A DNA stretch of 64,000 nt from contig NC_058524.1 in assembly GCF_904849725.1 (NCBI RefSeq), forward strand, positions 354,141,823-354,205,822. The letters are read 5' to 3'. Under the pieces are notes generated by a model. That model did no database searches and was not told the DNA's origin. It saw only the letters and a list, made by a program, of their open reading frames with translations. Shown piece by piece: positions 32,811 to 42,631 of the stretch. Within the stretch, counting starts at the first letter, position 1. Each line of letters begins with the position of its first letter. A program made the translations under genes and the position numbers. This DNA comes from Hordeum vulgare subsp. vulgare. Lineage: Eukaryota; Streptophyta; Magnoliopsida; Poales; Poaceae.

Positions 32811-33850
32811 CCTGAAGACGGACAACACATTAGCCCACGGAATAAATTGAAGAAATAGCTGAATCAAAATGACAGAAATATCTGAACAGGAATATAGCAA
32901 TTGCATTCGAACAAAATAGTAAGATTGCTTCCTCAAAGTGACGGTCGACAAAATTCTGATTAAGACCACTACAAACAAGTATGAGCTAGAACTGCTCGGA
33001 ACAAACATATGATCGAGATTTCATCCGATATCTTCGTGGATAAGATCACACGGGCTCGAATTTACAGTAGCCATCCTGTGCAAGGTAGTGCACATGACTT
33101 ACGAAGTTTCCTCGAGTCGTAGCGAGCTACAAGGACTCTTTAAGACAAAACGAGAACAACTGTAAGACGACCGTGAACAAACATACCCACTGAACATCGA
33201 ATCCCAACCTCAATCATGCATTTGTATCAAGATTGTCCTATAAGATACTACTTGATATCCCACCTATGAATTCCCAAAATAACTGGTCATGCAATCTGGT
33301 ACACGGATACAAGGAGTAATATCACACAACTCCTATACTAGCCGGTCACATGTATCACATCCATCAACACACAACCAGAATCACAGACCTTCATCTACAA
33401 CAGACCCTCATGATCACAACGATACAAAGTATGGCAGTACTCCGGAACAATCTACACCAGTACTGGGGACATCGGGGTTCTCTCGCCACTACTAGTATTG
33501 AAGCAATAACGAACATCCATCGTTCTTAGATACTCAGAAATCTGAATGATGGCGATGTCCGCAAGAATCCCCTGGAGCTCAACTCCCCGGAAGAAATCAA
33601 GGCAGACAGGAGGTACCAAGACAGAACTCCGTCACATCGAAATCATATAGATTTCACAAATACCCACGTGATCCTAAAAAAAATTGAGCGAGAGGAGGAG
33701 TAGAATTAAGATTTCCCTAAGTCAGGAACCTCACCAGAGCATGGAAGAGGAGAAAAAAGAATCCTACTCTCCGATATAAGTAAGACTCAAAACATTTTGC
33801 TAGACTCGACTCGGCCAAGTACGATCACACAAAGGCTCCTATGGTCGTAA
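32811..33850 (-). other. A: untranslated leader between PBS and gag
   Basis: This is about 1 kb of non-coding leader with no supported gene. An equivalent leader occurs in element B at 51477-52328 and shares blocks such as CTCAACTCCCCG and ACTCGACTCGGCCAAG. Confidence 0.75.
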
Positions 33851-33864
33851 GGCTCTGATTACCA
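33851..33864 (-). other. A: primer-binding site
   Basis: The minus strand reads TGGTAATCAGAGCC, three bases after the 5' LTR. It matches the initiator Met tRNA complement TGGTATCAGAGCC except for one extra A. Element B has the identical 14-mer, so the extra base is a family trait rather than a single mutation. Confidence 0.85.
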
Positions 33865-33972
33865 ACTTGTCACGACTAAGATGCGGTCCTTTCCGATTTG
33901 GGGAATGAGGCCCCAAATTGGAAGGAAGCGCATCTAAGCGTTTCGCAAACATGGTAACATAGCACATACATA

Positions 33973-34262
33973 CACTAGTAGAAAACAGGGCTATCGTTCG
34001 TCCCTGGCTAGCCCATTAGTCCCAGTTCTTCAAGAACCGGGATGAATGGGCGGTATTAGACCGGGTTCGTGAGCCCAGGGGGCCGACCGGGGCCTCGTGG
34101 GCATTGGTCCCGGTTCGTGTGGAACCATTTGTGCCGGTTCGAGCCACGAACCGGGACCAATAGTCCTCGCTGCTGGCCCACAACCATTGGTCCCGGATCG
34201 TGGCATGAACCGGGACAGAAGGGGCGGCTTTAGTCCCGGTTCATGCCATGAACCGGGACAAA
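33973..34262 (+). repeat. J: 5' terminal and subterminal repeats
   Basis: The CACTAGTAG terminus is followed by at least eight GGTCCCGGTTC/GAACCGGGACC motifs in both orientations up to 34260, many arranged as inverted pairs. These are expected binding sites for the element's DNA-binding protein. Confidence 0.9.
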
Positions 34263-34271
34263 TAACTTGGC

Positions 34272-34279
34272 TATATATA
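34272..34279 (+). promoter_or_regulatory. J: TATA box of the transposase gene
   Basis: TATATATA in TTGGCTATATATACCCACTG directly follows the subterminal repeat array and precedes the transposase leader. Confidence 0.75.
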
Positions 34280-34546
34280 CCCACTGCCGCGACAGAGTAC
34301 TCCACAGTGCTCTGTTTTTTCAATCCGATGAGGAGAGGGCATTTGGGTGCTCTAGTTCACCTCCTATGCACATGAGGTGTTCGATGAAATGCCCGAGCCA
34401 CACTAGTTAAGCTTTCTCCTCTTGAAGCTCGGCCTAGGAGCTCCATTTTTTTCAAGATTTGTCTAGATTTAGGGGTCCGTCACGCCCCATCCCCGTTTTC
34501 ACCGCCGTTGATCGCCCGCGCCGATCTCGTCGCCGGCACCACCGTG

Positions 34547-34660
34547 GTGAGCCTCTTGTTCTTATCTTCTTTATGATACTTGTCTGATTTTCTTACTTTA
34601 GATAGATATTTGTCTGATTTTCTTAATTTTGGCACACATAATTATATGTAATGCACGCAG
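34547..34660 (+). other. J: probable intron in the transposase leader
   Basis: A donor-like GTGAGCC follows CACCACCGTG. The next 100 bp are T-rich and end ATGCACGCAG immediately before ATGAACCGG, the transposase start. Predicted by eye only. Confidence 0.55.
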
Positions 34661-37600
34661 ATGAACCGGCAATGGATGTATGGTAACAGACACACCTCCG
34701 AGTACATTAAGGGCGTGCATATTTTTCTCGAAGTGGCTGAGGCAAACAAGAAGAATGGTTTATGTGTTGTCCATGCAGTAAATGTGGCAATACGAAGTCT
34801 TACTCTGACCGGAAAATCCTTCACACCCACCTGCTTTACAAGGGTTTCATGTCACACTATAATGTTTGGACGAGGCGCGGAGAAATAGGGGTTATGATGG
34901 AAGACGGCGAAGAGGAAGAGGACGATGAGAACTATGTGCGCCCTGAATACGGTGATGCTGCAACAGGGGGAGCGGTTGAAGATCAAGAGGAACCAGACGA
35001 TGTGCCCGATGACGCTGCAACGGGGGAAGCTGCTGGAGATCAAGAGAAACCAGACGATGTGCCCGATGATGATCTCCGCCAGGTCATTGTCGATGCAAGG
35101 ACGCAATGCGAAAGTCAAAAGGAGAAGCTAAAGTTCGATCGCATGTTAGAGGATCACAAAAAAAGTTGTACCCCAATTGTGAAGATAGCAACACAAAGCT
35201 GGGTAACGTACTGGAATTGCTGCAGTGGAAGGCAGAGAATGCTGTGCCTGACAAAGGATTTGAGAAGCTACTGAAAAATATTGAAGAAGAAGCTTCCAAA
35301 GGATAATGAATTGCCCGACAGTACGTACGCAGCAAAGAAGGTCGTATGCCCTCTAGGATTGGAGGTGCAGAAGATACATGCACGCCCTAATGACTGCATC
35401 CTCTACCGCGGTGCGTACGAGGATTTGAACCCATGCCCGGTATGCGGTGCATTGCGGTATAAGATCAGATGAGATGACCCTCGTGATGTTGACGGCGAGC
35501 CCCGCAGGAAGAGAGTTCCTGCGAAGGTGATGTGGTATGCTCCTATAATACCACGGTTGAAATGACTGTTCAGAAACAAAGAGCATGCCAAGTTGATGTG
35601 ATGGCACAGTGAGGACCGTAAGAAAGGCAGGAAGTTGAGAGCACCCACTGACGGGTCGCAATGGAGAAAAATCGAGAGAGAGTACTGGGCTGAGTTTGCA
35701 CGTGACCCAAGGAACGTATGATTTGGTTTAAGCGCGGATGGCATTAATCCTTTCGGGGAGTAGAGCAGCAATCACAGCACCTGGCCCATGACTCTATGTA
35801 TGTATAACCTTCCCCGTTGGATGTGCATGAAGCCGAAGTTCATTATGATGCCAGTTCTCATCCAAGGCCCTAAGCAACCCGGCAACGACATTGATGTGTA
35901 CCTAAGGCCATTAGTTGAAGAACTTTTACAGCTGTGGAATGGAAACGGTGTACGTGCGTGGGATGAGCACAAACAGGAGGAATTTAACCTGCACGCGTTG
36001 TTGTTTGTAACCATCAACGATTGGCCCGCTCTCAGTAACCTTTCAGGACAGACAAACAAGGGATACCACGCATGCACACACTATTTAGCTGACACCAAAA
36101 GTATATACCTGGGAAGCTGCAGGAAGAATGTGTACCTGGGCCATCGTCGATTTCTTCCGACCAACCATCAATGTCGAAAGAAAGGCAAGCATTTCAAAGG
36201 CGAGGCAGATCACCGGAAGAAGCCCGCCATGCGTACCAGTGATCACGTACTTGCTATGTTCAATGATTTACACGTAATCTTTGGAAAGGGTCTCGGCAGA
36301 CTAGCTATTCCGAGTGACGCTGGGGGACACGAACCCATGTGGAAGAAGAAATCTATATTTTGGGACCTACCCTGCTGGAAAAACCTAGAGGTCCGCTCTT
36401 CGATAGACGTGATGCACGTGACGAAGAACCTTTGTGTCAACCTGCTAGGCTTCTTGGGCATATATGGGAAGACAAAAGATACAGCTGAGGCACGGGAGGA
36501 CCTGCAACGTTTGCACGAAAAAGACGACATGTCTCCAAAGCAGTATGAAGGTCCTGCCAGCTATGCTCTTACCAAAGAAGAGAAGGAAATCTTCTTTGAA
36601 TGCCTGCTTAGTATGAAGGTCCCGAGTGGCTTCTCGTCGAATATAAAGGGAATAATAAATATGGCAGAGAAAAAGTTTCAGAACCTAAAGTCTCATGACT
36701 GCCACGTGATTATGACGCAACTGTTTCCGGTTGCATTGAGGGGGCTTCTACCGAAAAACGTCTGATTAGCCATTGTGAAGCTATGTGTATTCCTCAGTGC
36801 AATCTCTCAGAAGGTGATCGATCCAGAAATCATACCAAGGCTAAGGAGTGATGTGGTGCAATGTCTTGTCAGTTTCGAGCTGGTGTTCCCACCATCCTTC
36901 TTCAATATCATGACGCACGTTCTAGTTCATCTAGTTGACGAGATTGTCATTATGGGCCCCGTATTTCTACACAATATGTACCCCTTTGAGATGTTCATGG
37001 GAGTCCTAAAGAAATATTTTCATAACCGCGCTAGGCCAGAAGGAAGCATCTCCATGGGCCATCAAACAGAGGATGTCATTGGGTTTTGTGTTGACTTCAT
37101 TCCTGACCTTAAGAAGATTGGTCTCCCTAAATCGCGGTATGAGGGGAGACTGACTGGAAAAGGCACGCTTGGAGGGGAGACAATAATATGCTGGGATGGA
37201 TGTTCTTGGTGTGAAGCACACTGCACAGTTCTACAGAACTCTACCTTGGTGACCACTTATGTCGATGAACACAAGAACAGTCTGCGCTCCAAACACCTAG
37301 AGCAGTGCGACGACTGGATTACATGTGAAGACATCAGGACTTTCAGCAGTTGGTTGGAAACACGTCTCAGAGATGAAAACACTATTGTGATGAGTTGTAC
37401 TCGTTGTCCAGGGGACCATCTTCGACTGTTACGATTTGGAAAGGATACGATATAAATGGGAATACATTTTACACGATCGCCCAAGATCAAAAGAGCACCA
37501 ACCAAAACAGCGGTGTCCGCTTTGACGCTGCCACAGAGAGGGGAAAGGACACATATTATGGTTACATAGTGGACATATGGGAACTTGACTACGGAGTAGA

Positions 37601-38021
37601 TTTTAAGGTCCCTTTGTTTAAGTGCAAATGGGTCAATCTGTTAGGAGGCGGGGTACAGGTAGACCCACCGTACCGAATGACAACAGTGGATCTGAACAAT
37701 CTTGGGTACACTGACGAACCGTTCGTCCTAGCCAATGATGTGGCACAGGTTATCTATGTGAAGGACATGTCTACCAAACCGAGAAAAAGAAAAAATAAGG
37801 AAGCGAATACATCATACGATGAGCCAAAGCGCCACATAGTTCTTTCAGGAAAAAGGGACATCGTGGGAGTGGGGGGCAAGACAGACATGTCCGAAGATTA
37901 TGAGAAGTTTCATGAAATTCCTCCCTTCAAAGTCAAGGCTGACCCAAGAATCCTGATAAATGATGAAGATTATCCATGGTTACGGCACAATAAGGAAAGG
38001 ACACAAGCGAACAAAAAGTGA
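34661..38021 (+). pseudogene. J: TNPD-like CACTA transposase, broken
   Basis: This corresponds to the large En/Spm-type transposase that cuts and joins CACTA ends. The start at 34661 reads NRQWMYGNRHTSEY, a transposase-associated N-terminal domain with CPCSKCGN nearby. An acidic DVPDD repeat follows. The Transposase_21-type region has ECPVCG-like (PCPVCGALRYK), MYNLPRWMCMK and VLIQGPKQPGNDIDVYLRPL, then SSIDVMHVTKNLCVNLLGFLG. The DUF4218-like part has LVDEIVIMGPVFLHNMYPFE. The DUF4216-like part has YGYIVDIWELDYG and FKVPLFKCKWVN. Stops lie at about 35470, 35563, 35599, 35718, 35761 and 36762. Frameshifts lie near 34760, 35160, 35290 and 37390. The natural end is the stop at 38021. Confidence 0.93.
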
Positions 38022-38244
38022 AGACTTTCTCCACAACTATTATGATGATACCATGCCAACTTTCAACCTTTTTGTAGTTCATTTGAAATGCATGTTGTAA
38101 CAGACAAGTTTCCGTATGAATATGCATGTTTTAACAGACAAGTTTCCGTATAAAATGCCTTTGTAACAACCTTAGAACTGGTACTAAAGGAATCAACTAA
38201 AAAGCTTTTATAAACCTTTAGTATTATTGAAACTAAAATTATAT
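38022..38244 (+). other. J: sequence 3' of the transposase
   Basis: This is AT-rich non-coding sequence. It contains ACAGACAAGTTTCCGTAT twice (about 38100 and 38137) and presumably includes the transposase transcript 3' end. No gene is seen. Confidence 0.5.
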
Positions 38245-38433
38245 AGAATTTTGTTACAAACTTTAATAGCAAAAAGAATTATCATAAAAGAAAATAAATA
38301 AGTAATTAGAATTTTGTTCAAAACATTAAAAGCAAAAAGAATTATCATAAAAGAAAATAAATAAGTAATTAGAATTTTGCTACAAACTTTAATAGCAAAA
38401 ATAATTATCCTAAAAGAAAATAAATAAGTAATT
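38245..38433 (+). repeat. J: three tandem copies of a 63 bp unit
   Basis: Units start AGAATTTTG at 38245, 38308 and 38371 and each ends AAATAAATAAGTAATT. The three copies are nearly identical. They lie between the transposase gene and the internal CCCGGTT array. Confidence 0.9.
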
Positions 38434-38499
38434 GGAAACCACTCTGAGCCCCTCTCGGCTAGCGAGGTGGGACTAAACATAGCACCGCACCGCGCGAGC

Positions 38500-39135
38500 A
38501 CACGCCCTTTGGTCCCGGTTGGTATTTATTTGTTAAAAAATTGACTAAAAAGAATGAATTAAAAATAATCAAATAAAACATTAATAAAAAGAATGTACTA
38601 AAAAATCAAAAAATATCAACTAAAAAAAGTTTTCATAAAATCAAAAAAAATTGCAACAAAATAGATGCGCTTCTAGAGAAATTTAACCTAAACACCCTTC
38701 GATTTTTAGGTTGAATTTTCTTTATAAGAAACTTTGAATAAGCAGCCGTAGAGGGGATTATAAACCATTAACAGGGCGCATCGCTTGGCGAGGTGGGACT
38801 AAACTTCTTCGGAACTGCCGCAAACACACCTTTCGTCCCGGTTGGTGGCACCAACTGGGACTAAAGGGTTGCATTGGTCCCGGTTTGTGCCACCTACCGG
38901 GACCAAAGGTCTTTGTTTCCCGCCCGCACAAACCGGGACCAAAGGTCTCTATTTCCCGCCCTTTGGGCTGCTGAAAAGAGGCCTTTGGTCCCGGTTGGTG
39001 CCACCAACCGGGACCAAAGGTCTCTGTTTCCCTCCCTTTGGGCTGCTAAAGAGAGGCCTTTGGTCCCGGTTAGTGGCACTAACCGGGACTAATGCAACCC
39101 TTTAGTCCCGGTTGGTGCCACTAACCGGGACCAAT
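38500..39135 (+). repeat. J: internal array of subterminal-type repeats
   Basis: Dense TTGGTCCCGGTTGGTG/CACCAACCGGGACCAAAG motifs lie at about 38505-38520 and 38833-39131, as inverted and direct copies with a unit near 60-75 bp. The same motif occurs at both true ends of the element. The array ends just before a TATA box at 39144. The short plus- and minus-strand frames through the array read as PTGTKGL-type repeats and are not genes. Confidence 0.9.
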
Positions 39136-39143
39136 GCCTTTGC

Positions 39144-39150
39144 TATATAA
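39144..39150 (+). promoter_or_regulatory. J: TATA box of the second gene unit
   Basis: TATATAA in CTTTGCTATATAAGCCAACAC follows the internal repeat array. This is the same array-then-TATA layout as at the transposase gene. A GC-rich leader and a donor-like GTGAGCC at 39435 follow. Confidence 0.7.
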
Positions 39151-39159
39151 GCCAACACT

Positions 39160-39434
39160 TTGGAAATTTTCAGATTTCACGATGCCGCGAGCTCATCCAC
39201 GGCCGACGACGCCGTGAGCTCATCCACGGCACCGCCAGGCTGCCCCATCACCGTCGCCCGTCGCCCTCCGACCCCCGAGCCCATGCCGTCGCCCGTCGCC
39301 GTCGCCCTCCACCCACCGCCCCCCGCCGTCGCCCTCCGCCGCCCCTGAGCCGTCGCTCGTCACCGTCGCCCTCGCCCTCCGCCCTCGTCGCCATTGCCCC
39401 CGCCGCCCACGCCGTCGCCCCGGCCGCCCCCGAT
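39160..39434 (+). other. J: GC-rich leader exon of the second unit
   Basis: The segment is dominated by CCGTCGCC-type repeats and ends at a donor-like ATGTGAGCC. The 62-codon frame through it is low-complexity (Ala/Pro/Arg). I regard the segment as untranslated leader, by analogy with the transposase unit, rather than as coding. Confidence 0.45.
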
Positions 39435-40326
39435 GTGAGCCGCCACCGCCACGGCTCTGTTTTTATTTTGATTTATTGTTTTTAATTTTTGATTTTTTTG
39501 GTGATATTATTGTTGAATATGCATGTTTGTATGTTCATATATATGCAAAGATCGAATATGTCAAATTTGTAGTCATCCAGATCTTTGTTCGAAACCTTTT
39601 TTTTAAATTAAACTAACAATGTTTTTAATTTCTTGTACCATATGTTTGTGTTCTAGTTTGCAAGATGTTATCTAGATAGTATGCATCTAGTAATAACTAA
39701 AGAAAATAAATTCGAGTATTAGTTGATTAAGATCAAGGAAGGAGATATTGACATTTTTCCATAACAGGTACAAGTACTTATGTTAGAAATTCCATGGAAT
39801 AATGTCTACTGTTGAAAAAGAAGTGACAATTATAGGATAAAAATAATTATTGTAGGCATGAACGTAGAAGAAACATATAGCATTATTTTGGTAGTCCTAC
39901 GAATCTGATACTTGTGCATCTCGACCTATTTTGGTAGTCCTGCATATCGGATACTTGTGCATTTCGGATACTCTAGGAACATCATTTCCTTTGATATGCT
40001 TATCCTATGTTGTCTTGCATGAGCAATGGGATTAGATATGCAATTTTTGCTCACTGGAATAAACATTTATGCCACTTTGGAAAAACTGATGGCATATATT
40101 AATTCTTGTTCATTAGATTGTTAGTTGTAGTGCAATATGAGACAGATAATTAACAACTAGTATTACCACCATAGTAAATATAGCTTTGGTTTTATTTATT
40201 TATTGTAAGTGCTTAGTAGTTGAACTAGTTGATTTAATAAAACTACTTTATTTTACTATATATAGAAGTAGTTTATTTTTAGCAAGAAAATTAATAGAAC
40301 TAGTTTATTTTTTAGTTCATTTTACG
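39435..40326 (+). other. J: AT-rich non-coding stretch, possible intron
   Basis: This is roughly 900 bp of AT-rich sequence between the leader and the next open frame. No motif beyond the donor-like start was found, and no gene is seen. Confidence 0.4.
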
Positions 40327-40728
40327 ATGCCTATCCCGCATCCTCGTCGTCGACTTGGCGGAGGACACCTGCTTGATCAGAGGGGCCCTGTCCGGGACTG
40401 GGCTCCGCCCAGCTGGTATTGGGAGGTGCTACCTTCCAGGGAGCGTAGGTTGGTGAGGAGGCAGCCCATTGTTGACCCGATCCTTGTTTGGTGGCGGTCG
40501 CGTGGGCCAATGATGGTCCCAAGGCTTTCGGACACCGCGGAGGTGGTACGTCACCGTGTGAGCGAGGAGGACGAGCACGTCCGTCGCTACATGGTTGCAT
40601 TGGAGGGCAGGTTCTCCAATACCTGGCAGGTTCTTCAGGGATCTCACTGGAGCTATGATCATGTGATGGTTCCTTCTCTTTGGGTGTCCACCGACCGCTA
40701 CGATACCCGTCGGGCGCTACGGTTCTAG
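40327..40728 (+). CDS. J: unrecognised 133-residue reading frame
   Basis: This open frame begins MPIPHPRRRLGGGHLLDQRG and ends with TAG at 40726-40728. It is rich in Arg, Trp and Pro (DWAPPSWYWEVLPSRERRLVRRQ) and ends QVLQGSHWSYDHVMVPSLWVSTDRYD. I do not recognise a domain. It lies on the same strand between the leader and the B3 exons of the CACTA second unit. Codon content is GC-rich, unlike the AT-rich flanks, which argues for a real or formerly real coding exon. It could be part of the second gene, a separate captured gene, or a decayed CACTA accessory gene. Confidence 0.45.
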   Translation: MPIPHPRRRLGGGHLLDQRGPVRDWAPPSWYWEVLPSRERRLVRRQPIVDPILVWWRSRGPMMVPRLSDTAEVVRHRVSEEDEHVRRYMVALEGRFSNTWQVLQGSHWSYDHVMVPSLWVSTDRYDTRRALRF

Positions 40729-40994
40729 TTGTATTAGTGATGCTATATGTATGAAAAGAGATGATGTACTTTTGCTTATAATTGAATGCATGCTAATTTG
40801 AATACTACTTTATTTTACGATTTGGTTTTGCTTATTGAATGCTCAAATTGGAAAAGTGCTCCTACTTTGAATGCTAAAATTGGAAGAGCACTATGCAGAA
40901 AAGTCCTACCTAATACTGATGATCATGTTGTTCTAAATGTTGTATGACAACGTTGTAAAGGGTAGTAATTGGTCTCTTCAGCTGCTTTTCAGAG

Positions 40995-41332
40995 ATGGAG
41001 TTCTTCACGATTATACTTGAGAAATCATCCAGCAGGCAGGTGCTGCCGGACAATTTTGTGAAGATGTTGGACGGCCATTGGCCACAGAACATGAAGCTCA
41101 GGCAGGCCAGCAACGGGCTTCGCAAGCTGTGGGACGTGGAGGTGGTGGTCGACACCGATGGAAGCATGTACCTAGATCATGGCTGGAAGAAGTTCGTCCG
41201 TGCCTACGACCTGCGGCACGGGTACATCCTTGTCTTCAGGTACGACGGCAACGCCATGTTCACCGTGAAGGTGTTCGACACGACTATGTGTCGGAGGCGC
41301 TATCCGGACGACGACGATGCCAGTATGCTCTG
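40995..41332 (+). pseudogene. J: first B3-type DNA-binding domain exon
   Basis: This exon is preceded by a TTTTCAG acceptor. It reads MEFFTIILEKSSSRQVLPDNFVKML and continues through LWDVEVVVDTDGSMYLDHGWKKFVRAYDL to YILVFRYDGNAMFTVKVFD. This is the beta-barrel pattern of plant B3 domains (F-x-K/I-x-L start, LPxxF, W-x-V, W-x-x-F, L-x-F-x-Y). It ends GACGACGATGCCA before GTATGC. B3 domains occur only in plants and close relatives and bind DNA in transcription factors. The exon is repeated 483 bp downstream. Reading straight through the intervening 143 bp also stays open, because 483 is a multiple of three. Confidence 0.8.
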
Positions 41333-41475
41333 TCTCTTCTTCCTCTCCATTAGGCTATGTCTCACACCCATTTTTAAAAAAACTTTTTTGCATTTGGCAA
41401 GACAATGGGAGCAGGAGCAGCGAGTACTGGCAATGTTGTTAAGGGTAGTAATTCGTCTCTTCTGCTGCTTTTCAG
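41333..41475 (+). other. J: probable intron between the two B3 exons
   Basis: It has a GTATGCTCTG donor-like start and a GCTGCTTTTCAG acceptor-like end, 143 bp. Splicing would join GCC-A to AG-ATG and keep the B3 frame. The same acceptor phrase precedes the first B3 exon (near 40984-40992). Confidence 0.55.
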
Positions 41476-42141
41476 AGATGGAGTTCTTCACGATAATACT
41501 TGAGAAATCCTCCAGCAGGCAGGTGCTGCCGGACAATTTTGTGAAGATGTTGGATGGTCATCGGCCACAGAACATGAAGCTGAGGCAGGCCGGCAACGGG
41601 CTTCACAAGCTGTGGGACGTGGAGGTGGCGTTCGACACCGATGGAAGCATGTACCTAGATCGTGGCTGGAAGCAGTTCGTCCGTGCCTACGACCTGCGGC
41701 ACAGGTACTTCCTTGTCTTCAGGTACGACGACAACGCCACGTTCACCGTGAAGGTGTTCGACACGACTATGTGTCGGAGGCGCTACCAGGACGACGACGA
41801 TGCCAGTAAGCTCTTTCTCTTCTTCCTATCCATTAGGCTATGTCTCACACCCATTTTTAAAAAAACTTCTTTGCATTTGGCAAGGCAATGGGAGCAGGAG
41901 CAGCGAGTACTACGACAGGTGCTATGTCTACGGCAGCAGCGACTCTAGCTACAGCAAAAGTAGCAGCGACTCTGGCTACAGCAAAAGTAGCAGCAACGAT
42001 GGCCTCGCGATGGTGATCCCACAGCTGGGCGACAGGGCCATGCCAATTCAGGTAGAGGAGTACATCCCATAGCCTGGCCTGGGGCTTCGCCGCTCTAGGC
42101 GCATCAGGATGATGAAGGAGAAGGTCAAGAAGCAGGAGTGA
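41476..42141 (+). pseudogene. J: second B3 domain and C-terminal tail
   Basis: The second copy of the B3 exon (41478-41805) shares nearly every residue with the first. Differences include LYLDRGWKQF-like changes and RYFLVFRYDDNATF. A 79 bp intron (41806-41884, GTAAGC to GGCAAG) is followed by a tail rich in Ser, Tyr and Lys (SSEYYDRCYVYGSSDSSY). The tail then reads MPIQVEEYIP, a premature TAG at 42070-42072, and a basic end (GLGLRRSRRIRMMKEKVKKQ) to TGA at 42139-42141. The basic end looks like a nuclear-localisation segment. The exon boundaries are inferred by eye. The TAG would truncate 23 residues. Confidence 0.75.
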
Positions 42142-42631
42142 AGATCTTAAGAACTTGATGGAGCTTTAATCTTTATAGTGTAAACATTTTAAGTACGATA
42201 GTGTTCAACTGCTACTGCACTTTTAAGTATGATGGTGGTGTGCGTGATGAAATTTTGTGCATGCTCATGGATGCTCATTGATGAAAGATAAAATTATTTC
42301 TTTTTGTGCTTGCTCATGGATGCTCCCAATTGGTTGGTGTATATAAAACAACCTAAATTAACCCCTAAACCAGCCCCTTTCAAAAAAACTCAGCTTCAGC
42401 CACGTGCTGACGCGTGGATGCCTTTTGGTCCCGATTGGTGTCACCAACCGGGACTAAAGGCCCCCCTGCCTTGCCTGGCCGCAGCGGCCACGTGGAGGCC
42501 CATCTGTCCCGGTTGGTGTAAGAACCGGGACTAAAGGCCGAGGGCATTAGTTACGACCTTTTAGTCCCGGTTCCAAAACCGGGACAGAAGGCCATTACGA
42601 ACCGGGACAAAAGGCCCTTTTTCTACTAGTG
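42142..42631 (+). repeat. J: 3' untranslated and subterminal region
   Basis: AT-rich sequence up to about 42415 probably holds the 3' end of the B3 transcript. The last 210 bp carry TTTGGTCCCGATTGGTG, CAACCGGGACTAAAGG, TTAGTCCCGGTT and AACCGGGAC motifs and end CTTTTTCTACTAGTG, the right terminal inverted repeat. Confidence 0.85.

Larger units (their letters stand above)
33973..42631 (+). mobile_element. CACTA transposon J carrying transposase and B3-type genes
   Basis: This is an 8,659 bp DNA transposon. Its ends are CACTAGTAGAAAA and TTTTTCTACTAGTG, and it is flanked by a 3 bp ATA duplication (33970-33972, 42632-42634). The other A LTR shows the empty site ACATACATATAATAG near 17824. Subterminal repeats of GGTCCCGGTT/AACCGGGACC type occur at both ends. 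Two gene units are seen on the plus strand: a broken TNPD-like transposase (34661-38021) and a B3-domain unit (about 39144-42141). It resembles the Triticeae Caspar/Jorge group. I did not fix the family name. Confidence 0.95.

Noticed and set aside
38842..39105. Frames reading PTGTKGL-type repeats in 38.8-39.1 kb
   Set aside because: They are translations of the CCCGGTT repeat array of the CACTA element, open on both strands.
38833..39131. CRISPR-like array of regularly spaced repeats
   Set aside because: The repeats are palindromic transposon subterminal motifs in a plant genome, with both orientations and irregular spacing.
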